Shown here piece after piece: positions 1 through 8,625 of a stretch of 16,967 nt of DNA. A model generated the notes under the pieces. The model did not search any database. It was not told the DNA's origin and worked only from the letters and a program-made list of their open reading frames with translations. The position numbers and the translations under genes are program-made. This stretch comes from Saccoglossus kowalevskii. Lineage: Eukaryota > Hemichordata > Enteropneusta > Harrimaniidae. The stretch spans positions 249,452-266,418 of the forward strand of contig NW_003150759.1 in assembly GCF_000003605.2 (NCBI RefSeq). The letters run 5' to 3'. Within the stretch, counting starts at the first letter, position 1; the number at the start of each line of letters is the position of its first letter.

Positions 1-902
1 CAGAGCAGAGAAACGAGGAATGTTAGTGATTAATTCCAAAAATAACGATATCGAATCCACATCGGTCTACGTCTGGTAAAATTTGACATTCAATTTTTAA
101 AATTAAGTCAAGATTGGTGTCCCGGAAACGGAAAAGAACAACAATTTTGAGGTAATTTTCCCTTTTTTTTATTTCACAACTAAAACATAATGCATCTTAG
201 AATTCACAATCAAAAATCATGACCAATCGATAAATTATTGAAAAACATTTGGTTAAAACGTTGACAACAACAAACAGTTAATCTAGTGGAAAGGCATTTC
301 CTCGCCACAGATGGGGAAATAATAATGTTATCTTCGACTGAACATTTAGAATGATGGAGAATCAGGAGTGAAAAATGATCAGTAACAATTATGAGCTCAA
401 TGTATAAATATTAATTAGCTAATGAATATTAATTAAGGCTAGTTAAATTATTTTTTAATAATTGTAGTATTGTATTTATATATTTATTGCTTTAATCTTT
501 AATGATGTATCAATTTGGTTTTAAATGTAGTGTATAGGCTGACCCATAAATAATAATAACTAATTAATTAATTAGCTTATGAATATTAATTAATCCCAGC
601 CAGAGAGATCCAGCACTCATCTCAATAGAATACTAATACAAAATATATCAGAAAACCCAAAACCTCCATACACTGAAGTTTTCATCTTTGTCGTTCAGGT
701 TGATAAGCTTCAATGAACATATAACACACCTCTATAAAATAGAATAATCGTCACCATTTTTGTTTGGTTTAGAAACGTTTCATTGCAACACCTCTGTACT
801 GCTGCTCAGGTTACACAGGTTTCAGTGTAACAACTCAGTATTAAACCAAACAATTTTCACCATCGCAGTTTGATTTTAATAGACAGGTTTCATTTTACTT
901 AC
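1..902 (-). other. DNAJC10 intron (partial), no exon seen
   Basis: Starts with the GTAAGT donor at 902-897 and runs off the left edge. No further thioredoxin-type exon was found on the minus strand here. On the minus strand the last bases before the edge read CACTAAC followed by a pyrimidine-rich run (about 33 down to 1), so the next 3' splice site is probably just outside. A 26-base duplicated AT-rich motif lies within it and is listed separately. Confidence 0.7.
411..593. repeat. 26-base direct repeat pair (411-436 and 568-593)
   Basis: TTAATTAGCTAATGAATATT at 411 continuing AATTAA, and the same motif at 568 with a single change (CTAATG to CTTATG). The copies are separated by 131 AT-rich bases. 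Each copy is itself nearly palindromic. It could be a duplication flanking an inserted fragment, or simply local slippage. Confidence 0.6.
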
Positions 903-1028
903 CCGGGGGTAAATTTTGAGTGTTGGGTATGACATAATTCCTTGCGCCGTACACAAAGGATTGTCATCCCAACAATTTACAGCACCAATACGAATCACGC
1001 CTTCCATCTCTTTAGCAAACTTGCGCCA
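903..1028 (-). CDS. DNAJC10: DNAJC10 coding exon 5 (thioredoxin domain 1, second half)
   Basis: Acceptor TTATTTTTTAG before TGG, donor GTAAGTAA; 126 bases, exactly 42 codons, phase 0 at both ends. The product starts [19 protein letters not shown], contains a DDNPLC segment with a second cysteine and ends with the cis-Pro loop ([12 protein letters not shown]). This matches the thioredoxin fold after the active-site helix. It is the last exon inside the window. Confidence 0.95.
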
Positions 1029-4000
1029 CTAAAAAATAAAAAATAAATGCATGTTAGTAAAAATTGTGTCACACAAAAGATTTTACTCTCAACTAGTCAT
1101 GATTCAATTCTAACAGTGTTCATTGGCTGACTGGCAGTCATGTGACCTATTGACATTGATTTCGGAAGATACAATCACCAGTGTTCCCTCAGTCAGATTT
1201 GTACATGTATATAACTTGCTTGGGAACATCACAAATATTATCTGTTTGTTAAACTCTTGGTGGACATCTGGGTATTTTCACCACCTGGCAACCATCACCG
1301 GTGAAAACTGAAGCCGAAAACTCAGGAAACGGTACATTGGGCTAGTTGTTGAGCCTCTCTTGAACAATGTGCAGATTACCCATACATATGCAACATATAT
1401 AAATTTGGTTGTCCAAAATTACTTTGAAGTTGAGTTTGTGTCGTTACCGTGAATTTAGCTATTTTCACCGGCTCTTCGACCGGCGTTCCACAGCAGCTCG
1501 CACAGAGCCCATAGAAATACATTGTACAGTCTTAGGAACATAGAACATTCTGTAGCTCTGCCATTGAGAATTGTAACTTACCGTAGGAGCCAAGTCGTGA
1601 CAATGATGACATCTCGGAGAATAAAAATTAACAAACCATATATCCTGACCGAATACTGAATGTTCTGTAAAATTAAAAACAAAACAAAATGGCAACCTTC
1701 ATTTATTCATTCCAAATTTCAACACAAATATGGTTTAATAAGAGTACCGTAATCAACGTTAACAGAAGGGTTATAGTAAAAATGTCAGGGTCTTCACAAT
1801 TGCAATGATTATAGCTGACATTTGAGACCGTGCTGTAATTTTCATTATTGACTATGAGGTTACTGAAGCATATACTGTAAAACATGTCTTTTTTGCGAAC
1901 ATGTCTTTTTAGTGAATTTAGCAGGAGAACTAATTCGCTAATTTAAGATGTCGCTAATGACTTCATTATAAATTCAAAATGGCGACCAAACAACGTCTTT
2001 TTCTCCACACACACACTTTGTAAACAACACAGAAAACGTAATAATCTGGAGCGCTTCCTTATCACACTTGACAGTTTTTCTTTGTTTTTATGGCGGTGAT
2101 AACTGCGCATTTGTTTTGGCAGGTGACAGACAAGTATTGTGAAAACAGGAAATCAACAAAGACTAGAAAGATTTTCCAAATCAACATTTCACAATTACGT
2201 CATTTTACCACATTTCACTAAAATAGTATGTCGCTTTTTCAACATATTTTACAGTATCCAATAGAATTGCATATAAACCATAAATTACATTATTTTGTAG
2301 CAGAATCAAAATACGACTTATTTTGTTTATAGACACACATCCTTCATTCACTGAAATAAGCAAATGTGAGTAAGAGAAAATCTGGTAGATGTATGTCGAT
2401 ATTGAACATGCCCGACATGCCAATTAACATTAACAATTTTGTACCTATGTGTAATCTAATCTAACACAATACATACAGTGACAAACAATTTAATTTCACT
2501 AAGATGTACAAAGAAAAGACATTGAGATAAAATAATCCAATAATTAATATTTTTCTGTTGAGTATCAAGTTTTTAATTGCAGGTATGTTCAACCTTCACC
2601 TTAACTTCACCCTTTCCTTCAATCCCCCCAACAACATTACCGTACCCAATTTTTCCTAACCACAGGTCAGTCGTATTTTCAATACTCACCAAAATCTGAC
2701 TTGCTAAGTGTGACGACTTCAGGATCTTCATCGTACAAGCCTGTAACAAAAAACAATACCTGAGATGAATGTCTTAAATTCAACATATCTTGTTTTGTAC
2801 ATGGGCAAACATGTGAATGGCATAGAGGTTGTAATAACTTTGATATCATGATATTGTGTTCTACTAATGAATTATTCCACTGGGAAATAGATAATTATCA
2901 TGCCTGTGACAGTCTGAGCATAAAAGATTGGCATTCAGAATCAATTTAGCCACACTCTGTTCCCATCTACAGTGCTGGTGTAGATAAACAACCCCATTTC
3001 GACTGTTAGTAGAAACACAGTCCCACATTAAATGATCAATTTATTTAGATAACAAACGGAGACGAAAACTTACCAAATTCTGTTTTATAAAAGTTCCAAC
3101 TTTCATATTTTTGACCCCATTGACCTTGTTGTTCGTTTAGGCCTTCTTCACCAAATCTGTCGTATTTCTTACGCAGTTCTTCATCTTTGAGAACTTCGTA
3201 TGCTCTATTAATTTTTAAGAATTTCTCGTGTGCAAGTGGGTCATCCTAAAAGGACAAGACATTGTGGTGTTACATTGTATATGTGAATTTAAAAAAAACA
3301 ACTTTCATTGAAAAAGGCAATAATCGGTTCAGAGGAAATTTACCTTTTTTTAAAGATATTTGGTTCACACACAACTTTTATTATACATGGTTAAAATCGC
3401 TACAATAAACATCCAGTATGCTTTTACCTTCTGCCTTACCAGCATTTATAAAATGAACGTAACTATTTGATTGGTTGAATCATTAATGTGTTGAGTATCA
3501 AACATATGCTCATGCAGATGAAAAAAAAAATCCAAACAATGGTCGTAATCCAAAACACTAACAAGTGAACAAGTAACCTACATGAAAAATACCGGTAGGA
3601 CATACGAATAGGCAAATCTCATGACCCCCTAAAGGTCGCACATCACATGAACAAATTGGGCATTTTAACATTTTACTCCAGTACCAGGGTGTCGGACTGG
3701 CAACTTTTCCCCATTTTTCTGTTTTTTCCCCTATTCTTCTTTGATAGTTTTACCAAAATATATTCAAAAGCATCTACATTTTTCATGAAGTTGAATTGTT
3801 TTGGACTGGCAGTTGCGAATTCCAGGTTCATAGCCTGTAAAGTACCAATAGATAAATTGTTAAATCTAGGAAATTGTGCTGTAATATCAATAAAATAAAT
3901 TTATTTTTGGTATTTAATGAAAGTACCAGGATGTGTGACCTTTAGAGGTCATGAACTAGACCTATTCCAATCAGTTTGTGAAAAAAAGAAAACTGTATAG

Positions 4001-5240
4001 CATTCGGTTCATAGCATACTGGACGTTAGTGTTGTGATATCAGCCACATGTGACACATTCTGGGTAGCCATACAACGTAGCAGTATTTGATTCTGGCAGT
4101 GAAAGCTATTTATTTGTCATAAACCCTTCAAGACGCATTTGCCACCACATCAACATTACTGTAAAATCTGTATTAGAAGCTGCATCCCTAATATAAGTCA
4201 CACCCATTCTTTTTGAACAATTGAGAACCAAAAATTCATCATTTCTCATATGGTTAGATATGTTGCATTGCACCATTTTAATAGAAGTCGCAACTTCTAA
4301 TACAGATTTTAGAGTACATTGTCACATAATATCACATTTCTACATAATTTCAATCAGTCTATTTAGCATTTGGAATAGTATGTCTTGATGTTAATTGTAT
4401 GAACTTGATTAGAACATGGGGGGGAAGTTGACATATTGACATATGCAGAAACGTAAATCGTAAAAATCGTCCACCATTTTGATACAAAATGGAGATTATG
4501 TTTACACATTGGAATTCATTTCGAGTTGTGGACTATTTATTTCACATTTGATCTAATTAACTGATATCATAATGAGAGCACCCTTCCAAAATAACGACAT
4601 ATATCAAATGTGAATGTGACTAGTTTGCTGTAAAGATTCAAATGATTTTTCAGCATGGTGTACTAGCCTGAGATGATGGTCAATGCCAGTTATTGCGCTC
4701 TCACTAACAGATTTGCTCCGACATGAACTAAATGGGTATTACTGTAAAATCTGTATTAGAAGGCGCATCCGTAAAAGAAGTCGCACCCATTCTTTTTAAT
4801 AATTGATAACCAAAAATTCATCATTTCTCATATGTGTATATTCTTTAATAGAAACCACATCTCCTCTGTTGCATTGTAACATTTTAATAGAAGCTGTGGT
4901 TTCTAATACAGATTTTACAGTACATGTATATACATTACCATAGTGATTAAATGCCGGTGGTCGTCATGGCGTGGATGTTCGAACGTTGATGAAAGTGTGC
5001 CCCCCTGATTCAGGTCACAATTTCAATAGTTCTGAAAATCAAACAAATACCAAAACTTGTACTTACCGGGTTTTTATCTGGATGTTCTTTTAAGGCTATT
5101 TTTTTAAAAGCACGTCTAATATCTTTTGCATTGGCATCTCGCTGTATTCCTAATATTTCGTAATAGTCATCGCAGACGACAAAATTGACAAATAACACAA
5201 CAAAAAGTAAAAGATGAGTCACACGGTGTAAATGATTCAT
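903..5240 (-). CDS. DNAJC10: DnaJ homolog subfamily C member 10 (ERdj5), 5' part, five coding exons
   Basis: Coding exons on the minus strand are 5240-5067, 3245-3074, 2740-2690, 1664-1582 and 1028-903. All junctions are GT..AG and the phases agree (0, 1, 1, 0), giving about 202 residues without a stop. Order of parts: hydrophobic signal peptide (about 1-23, ending VVC), J domain (about 24-88, with [12 protein letters not shown] at 53-55 and the [19 protein letters not shown] helix), an acidic linker ([11 protein letters not shown]), then thioredoxin domain 1 with WFVNFYSP, active-site CHHC at 151-154, [12 protein letters not shown] and a cis-proline SYPT at about 195. This order is specific to ERdj5. 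In mammals the protein is an ER-lumen reductase of about 790 residues that works with BiP and EDEM1 in ER-associated degradation. Only about a quarter is present; the remaining thioredoxin domains and the KDEL-type tail must lie left of base 1. Identity is judged from recalled family motifs, not from a search. Confidence 0.95.
1029..1581 (-). other. DNAJC10 intron, 553 bases
   Basis: Bounded by GTAAGT (1581-1576) and TTTTTTAG (above 1028). Contains TTGGCTGACTGGCAGTCA at about 1123-1141, related to the GATGGCTGACTGG modules elsewhere in the window. No coding signal seen. Confidence 0.75.
1582..1664 (-). CDS. DNAJC10: DNAJC10 coding exon 4 (thioredoxin domain 1 active site)
   Basis: Acceptor TTTAATTTTACAG, donor GTAAGTTA; 83 bases. 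It encodes [18 protein letters not shown] followed by HHCHDLAPT. The CxxC (CHHC) redox pair sits after the conserved WFVNFYSP beta strand. The mammalian first-domain motif is, as I recall, CSHC, so the first inter-cysteine residue differs. The exon ends in phase 0. Confidence 0.95.
1665..2689 (-). other. DNAJC10 intron, 1025 bases
   Basis: Bounded by GTGAGT and TTTTACAG. Its middle is largely occupied by the TA-flanked inverted-repeat element at 1875-2254. The rest is AT-rich with no coding signal. Confidence 0.75.
1875..2254. mobile_element. MITE-like element with about 38-base imperfect terminal inverted repeats, TA flanks
   Basis: Left end CTGTAAAACATGTC, right end (reverse complement) CTGTAAAATATGTT. 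The similarity continues inward through CGC..ACAT to an ACTAAAA motif. Both ends are flanked by TA (1873-1874 and 2255-2256), the target site of Tc1/mariner-type transposons. About 380 bases, no open reading frame, so non-autonomous. The interior contains repeated TTCGCTAAT/GTCGCTAAT words. Confidence 0.6.
2690..2740 (-). CDS. DNAJC10: DNAJC10 coding exon 3 (51-base linker exon)
   Basis: Very short exon, easily missed by open-reading-frame searches. Acceptor TTTTTTGTTACAG, donor GTGAGTAT. Split codons at both ends (GGC entering, GAA leaving) join in frame with the neighbours and give [17 protein letters not shown]. In ERdj5 this segment leads into the first thioredoxin domain (the DDDPEIITL-type motif). 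Confidence 0.92.
2741..3073 (-). other. DNAJC10 intron, 333 bases
   Basis: GTAAGT donor at 3073-3068, TTACAG acceptor above 2740. Nothing else recognised in it. Confidence 0.75.
3074..3245 (-). CDS. DNAJC10: DNAJC10 coding exon 2 (end of J domain and G/Y-rich linker)
   Basis: Acceptor CTTTTAG before GATGACCC, donor GTAAGTTT; 172 bases, 57 codons plus one base. It begins [19 protein letters not shown], which completes the J domain (helices III and [12 protein letters not shown]). It then runs into a Gln/Trp/Tyr-rich linker ([18 protein letters not shown]) that closely resembles the equivalent stretch in vertebrate ERdj5. Confidence 0.95.
3620..3953. mobile_element. Inverted-repeat element, about 334 bases, unclassified
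   Basis: The left terminus (3620-3644) CATGACCCCCTAAAGGTCGC.. and the right terminus (3930-3953), which reads CATGACCTCTAAAGGTCACA.. in reverse complement, match over about 24 bases with a few differences. An internal word AGTACCAGG(G/A)TGT occurs near each end (about 3679 and 3922). No clear target duplication was found. The long frame across 3647-3898 on the plus strand has no protein-like features and is taken as chance. Confidence 0.55.
4159..4314. mobile_element. MITE copy 1, CTGTAAAATCTGTATTAGAA family
   Basis: Terminal inverted repeats of 21 bases (4159-4179 and 4294-4314) differing at one base, flanked by TA on both sides (4157-4158, 4315-4316). Total 156 bases, no coding capacity. 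Shares the interior block ACCAAAAATTCATCATTTCTCATATG with copy 2 at 4742-4920. Consistent with a non-autonomous Tc1/mariner-type element. Confidence 0.8.
4742..4920. mobile_element. MITE copy 2, CTGTAAAATCTGTATTAGAA family
   Basis: Perfect 20-base terminal inverted repeats (4742-4761 and 4901-4920) with TA at both flanks (4740-4741, 4921-4922). 179 bases long; the extra length relative to copy 1 lies right of the shared CATTTCTCATATG block (TGTATATTCTTTAATAGAAA region). Same orientation as copy 1 and only about 430 bases from it, in the same intron. Confidence 0.85.
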
Positions 5241-5302
5241 TCTGATTGGTCACCTATAAATAGTTTCAGACATATATTCCTGGAGTGTGAATCCAACTTT
5301 CT
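5067..5302 (-). CDS. DNAJC10: DNAJC10 first coding exon (5'UTR 5302-5241, CDS 5240-5067)
   Basis: The acceptor is a long T-rich tract ending TTTTACAG just above 5302. About 62 bases of 5'UTR follow, with an in-frame TGA twelve bases before the ATG, so the start at 5240 is well fixed; the context AGAATGA has A at -3. The exon encodes 58 residues: a short N-terminus with HLHR, a hydrophobic core ([13 protein letters not shown]) with a likely signal cleavage after Cys23, and the first half of the J domain including the basic helix [18 protein letters not shown]. His-Pro-Asp is the motif that stimulates Hsp70 (here BiP) ATP hydrolysis. The donor is GTAAGTAC and the exon ends in phase 0. Confidence 0.95.
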
Positions 5303-5862
5303 CTGTAAAAAAAAAAAAAAAAACAAAAAAAAACAGACATTTTGATCTTGTGTTTTTTTTTCTTTAATGAGACGTTATTTCATAATAATTTACAGAAATA
5401 CAAATAATTTAGTAGAAAAAAGTAGAAAGAAAATGAAATATAACAAGTCTGTTTTCATATAAAACTTGATATACTTAGTAGTTTTACAGAAGACAATTTA
5501 AAAACATGCAATTGAGACAGTCTCCACTAAGAGTAGAAAAAAATTACTTCATGTCTCTGACTCTGTCTGTTCTCAAGTCCCTCATGAATGAGAAAATTGT
5601 CTCAAGTTTTCACAAGACCAAGAAAAAAGTGTTTGCATTTCTTGTACAGAAATTATTTCATTCCAAATGCACTACATGTACATTTTAAAGGATATTGCTA
5701 ACACAACTATGCATTTATTATAAACTTCAGATAAAAACAAATCTTTGATCTGATTATGGAACAAACTGACATGAACATGTATTTCTATACACATGTATAT
5801 GCCATATATGAATGAAAATGGTTCAAAAGCCTTGGAGATATAGCAGTATGGTCTATAAGCAA

Positions 5863-6131
5863 GATGGCCGCCAGTCAGCCATCTAACCTGATTGTAAAAC
5901 AAGTTGTAAGGGATATGTAATCTAAAATGTAAAATGTGTGTAGCAAATTTGAACAAAAACTCACAAAGCATGCATAATATACCGGGGGTACTACATTTTC
6001 AAAAACCAAAATGATTGCCAGTCAGCCATCTTGGATTGAATCAGCAAACCACTGCAAGTGCACATGTCCCAGATAAAGTACTAGGCACATTTGGTCCACA
6101 GGGTTTTGAAATATGATTCAGACGGACGGAC
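5863..6131 (-). repeat. Dispersed repeat with GATGGCTGACTGGCGGCCAT modules
   Basis: On the minus strand, a GTCCGTCCGTC tract (6131-6121) is followed by AAGATGGCTGACTGGCAATC (6030-6013 core) and GATGGCTGACTGGCGGCCAT (5883-5863). The same order (GTCC-rich tract, then two modules) appears on the plus strand at 15881-16142, so this is a dispersed family. Its class is unknown to me. Confidence 0.55.
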
Positions 6132-6972
6132 AGAGAGTGAATTATAAGTCCCTGTTTCAAACTTCTTTTGAATGATTTGCAAAGACTGTGTATCAACTGA
6201 CATTTTGATTTTCACTGTAACAAAAACTGATAAGATAAAACTGTGAATATTGAATATCAATGTTAACAAGAGCAGACTTGCATTCAATTTCTCATGATAA
6301 TTTACAAGATCCTTGCCTGTGTGCTTTGATTTCAAGCTTGTCCTTCTTTAAGGATAAATTTATTTAGATTTTCTGTTCCAGAATAGTTAATGTATTTCTA
6401 TGGTCTTTTAATCAATTACAATCAGTAGTAATCAATATTATTATCACTATCATTCTTATTTATTCACAATTATTTTCTTCATTTTGTTATCTTTTACAAA
6501 ATTACAAATTAATTTCAAAATTTATACTTTCAGATTAAATTATTCTCATTGTAACTTCATTGGTTGTGTGACATTAACAACATTTCCACAAAACATTCAT
6601 TGGTACAGCAACTTATTTATTTAGTCTTGAGAACTTTTTTCGAAATTGCAAAATTGTAAACAAGATGTTACACATGACATACAAATTTAGATGAATTGTC
6701 ATGAAAAACCTAATTTAAATTCGATGTCAAAACAAGATGTTACATATCTGGCTTTTGTTTGTAAGGTGTATGATTTAGACAATGCTACAAAGATGCAACT
6801 ATCGATACTCATCACTATATTAACCATCCAGCAGCATCATGTACGAAAAAATTTTCATAATCTTTTGGAGTGAAAAAAAAATGCAAAATAACCAAACTGG
6901 CCATATGTTCTATGGGCACATCAAGATTTTAATGCATTCATATGGCAGGAATTTATCTACAGGAAAGGTATA

Positions 6973-7143
6973 CTGTAAACCACTTAATCCCCCCCCCCCC
7001 TGAGCCGATTTTTTTCAAAAATTTATCCGTGTTCCTACGACATAATGTGTCAGTGACTTTCAGAAAATCTTATCTTTATGAATGCCATAAAATGCCTGAA
7101 ATTGCAAAATATTTTGATCATTGAAAATTAAATGCTTTTACAG
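6973..7143. mobile_element. Possible TA-flanked MITE with CTGTAAA termini
   Basis: Left end CTGTAAACCACTTAAT and reverse-complemented right end CTGTAAAAGCATTTAAT share the terminal heptamer and a gapped TTAAT. TA lies on both sides (6971-6972, 7144-7145). 171 bases, with a C12 run inside at 6989-7000. Weaker than the 4.1-4.9 kb copies and only loosely related to them. Confidence 0.4.
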
Positions 7144-8143
7144 TAATTGAAACTATGTTTAGATTTCAGATTTCACTCTTGCCAATGAGCAGCCCGATTA
7201 GAAGTGTACTAACCTCACCCCCAACCTAAAAAAAAAAGCATTATCATTAAACATAACTTGTTTTCACTTATGTATGCCTTCTTGTCATTTATGGAAGTGC
7301 ATATCTCTTGTGAAATTACAGCAGTTTACAATAATCTCGTTTTTATAATGTTTGATTGTTATCTTTCCTACATTTCACATAATTTGGAACCCAAAATGTG
7401 CCAGCAACGATGCAGAAAATAATCAATATCTTTACAAATTACAACACAGAATGAGTGAATATACGGTAGCAATAAAGCGAATGGGTCTATGACATATGGT
7501 ACACTGTCTAATGTCCTCATTTCAAAACAACTACTACATGTATGCAGACTTTTCTTTTCAAGGCGAGCAAATCATTTGCGCCAAATTTCATTGAAATTTT
7601 AAAAAATTATTAATAAATACACGCAAAATTATTTCCTGCATATTGAAATTAGTCCTGTGCCTCACCTAAATGAATAAGAGATATTTTTTCACTCTCCAGC
7701 CATTTTCAGTAGCTATGATGTGGTTGTTTTTGATGGCAAACACCACATGTCTAGTACTGTAAAGTACATTATTTTCATTTACAATTTATTTTTGCTGAAG
7801 GAATGAATCAGTTAAAATAAAATCCAGTGAAAATATTATACTATTAAAAATATTATTTTACATATGTTTCACATTTAACTCATTAAAATTCGGTGAAAAT
7901 ATATGTAAATGTCATACAAAACACCTAGAATATATTCGCAGAGGAAAATAACTCCAGCTAAAATAAAGTATTGTAGATTACTATATACCGGTACCTTACT
8001 TCAACTCCAAAATGATGTAAATTATCACAAACAAAAATATCACATTACTACAGGTACGCTAAATATACATCATACCATACATGTACAAACAAGCAGCCTA
8101 TCGGCTGAGATAGCTCTGCTGTTAGCAATGCACATTTCAATTA

Positions 8144-8625
8144 AAGAACTGAAGACATCATCAGAAAATGAACAATATGAATAGTATCAAAGCAATCGGA
8201 CTTACAGTTTTTAACAAGAAGTCGAAAATATCACTTTTTACCAAAAATTACAAAAATATTCACCAAAATAAATTAATTAGAGAATTGAAGATATCATCAC
8301 AAAATGAACAAATCTGAGAGAGGTCCACATGTAGTACCTATATATGTAATATCAAAGCAATCGGACTTGCGGTTTTTAACAAGAAGTCGAAAATATCACT
8401 TTTTACCAAAAATGACAATATTAGAGAATTGAAGATATCAACATAAAATGAACAAACCTAAGAGAGGTCTACCCAAGGTACATATACACCAAGTATCAAA
8501 GCATTCAGACTTGTAGTTTTCAAGAAGAAGTCGAAAAAGTAAAACATTGACACGGACGACGACGACGGACAATCACTCATATGATAAGCTCCGCTCGACA
8601 AAGTCGACAGCGGAGCTAATAAAAA
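8144..8625. repeat. Three-unit degenerate tandem repeat ending in a GAC tract and hairpin
   Basis: Units start near 8144, 8280 and 8424 (about 136-145 bases apart). Each carries AGA(A)TTGAAGATATCA, AAAATGAACAA and ATCAAAGCAATCGGACTT..GTTTTTAACAAGAAGTCGAAAA. The third unit diverges and leads into GACACGGACGACGACGACGG, a spacer and the hairpin at 8587-8617. It resembles the end of a small non-autonomous retroelement family with internal duplication. The minus-strand frame at 8458-8670 is only the translated repeat. Confidence 0.7.
8587..8617. repeat. Hairpin AGCTCCGCT / AGCGGAGCT within the repeat
   Basis: AGCTCCGCT, CGAC, AAA loop, GTCG, a two-base AC bulge, then AGCGGAGCT: 13 pairs in a GC-rich stem amid AT-rich DNA. 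Followed by TAATAAAAATAA. It marks one end of the repeat at 8144-8625. Confidence 0.8.

Larger units (their letters stand above)
3246..5066 (-). other. DNAJC10 intron, 1821 bases, rich in small inverted-repeat elements
   Basis: GTAAGT donor at 5066-5061 and CTTTTAG acceptor above 3245. It carries three inverted-repeat elements (3620-3953, 4159-4314, 4742-4920), together about a third of its length. No coding signal seen. Confidence 0.75.

Noticed and set aside
3647-3898. 83-codon plus-strand frame rich in Phe
   Set aside because: Lies wholly inside an inverted-repeat element in a DNAJC10 intron; T-rich sequence explains the hydrophobic residues.
5306-5333. Long A run as a retroposon tail
   Set aside because: On the gene's strand it is the polypyrimidine tract of the acceptor for the first coding exon; no retroposon body or target duplication adjoins it.
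5672-6335. Two minus-strand frames of 99 and 84 codons
   Set aside because: Both lie in repeat-derived intron sequence (the first overlaps the GATGGCTGACTGG module) and show no family motif.
7909-8184. 91-codon plus-strand frame
   Set aside because: AT-rich, runs into the first unit of the 8144 repeat; no domain or splice evidence.
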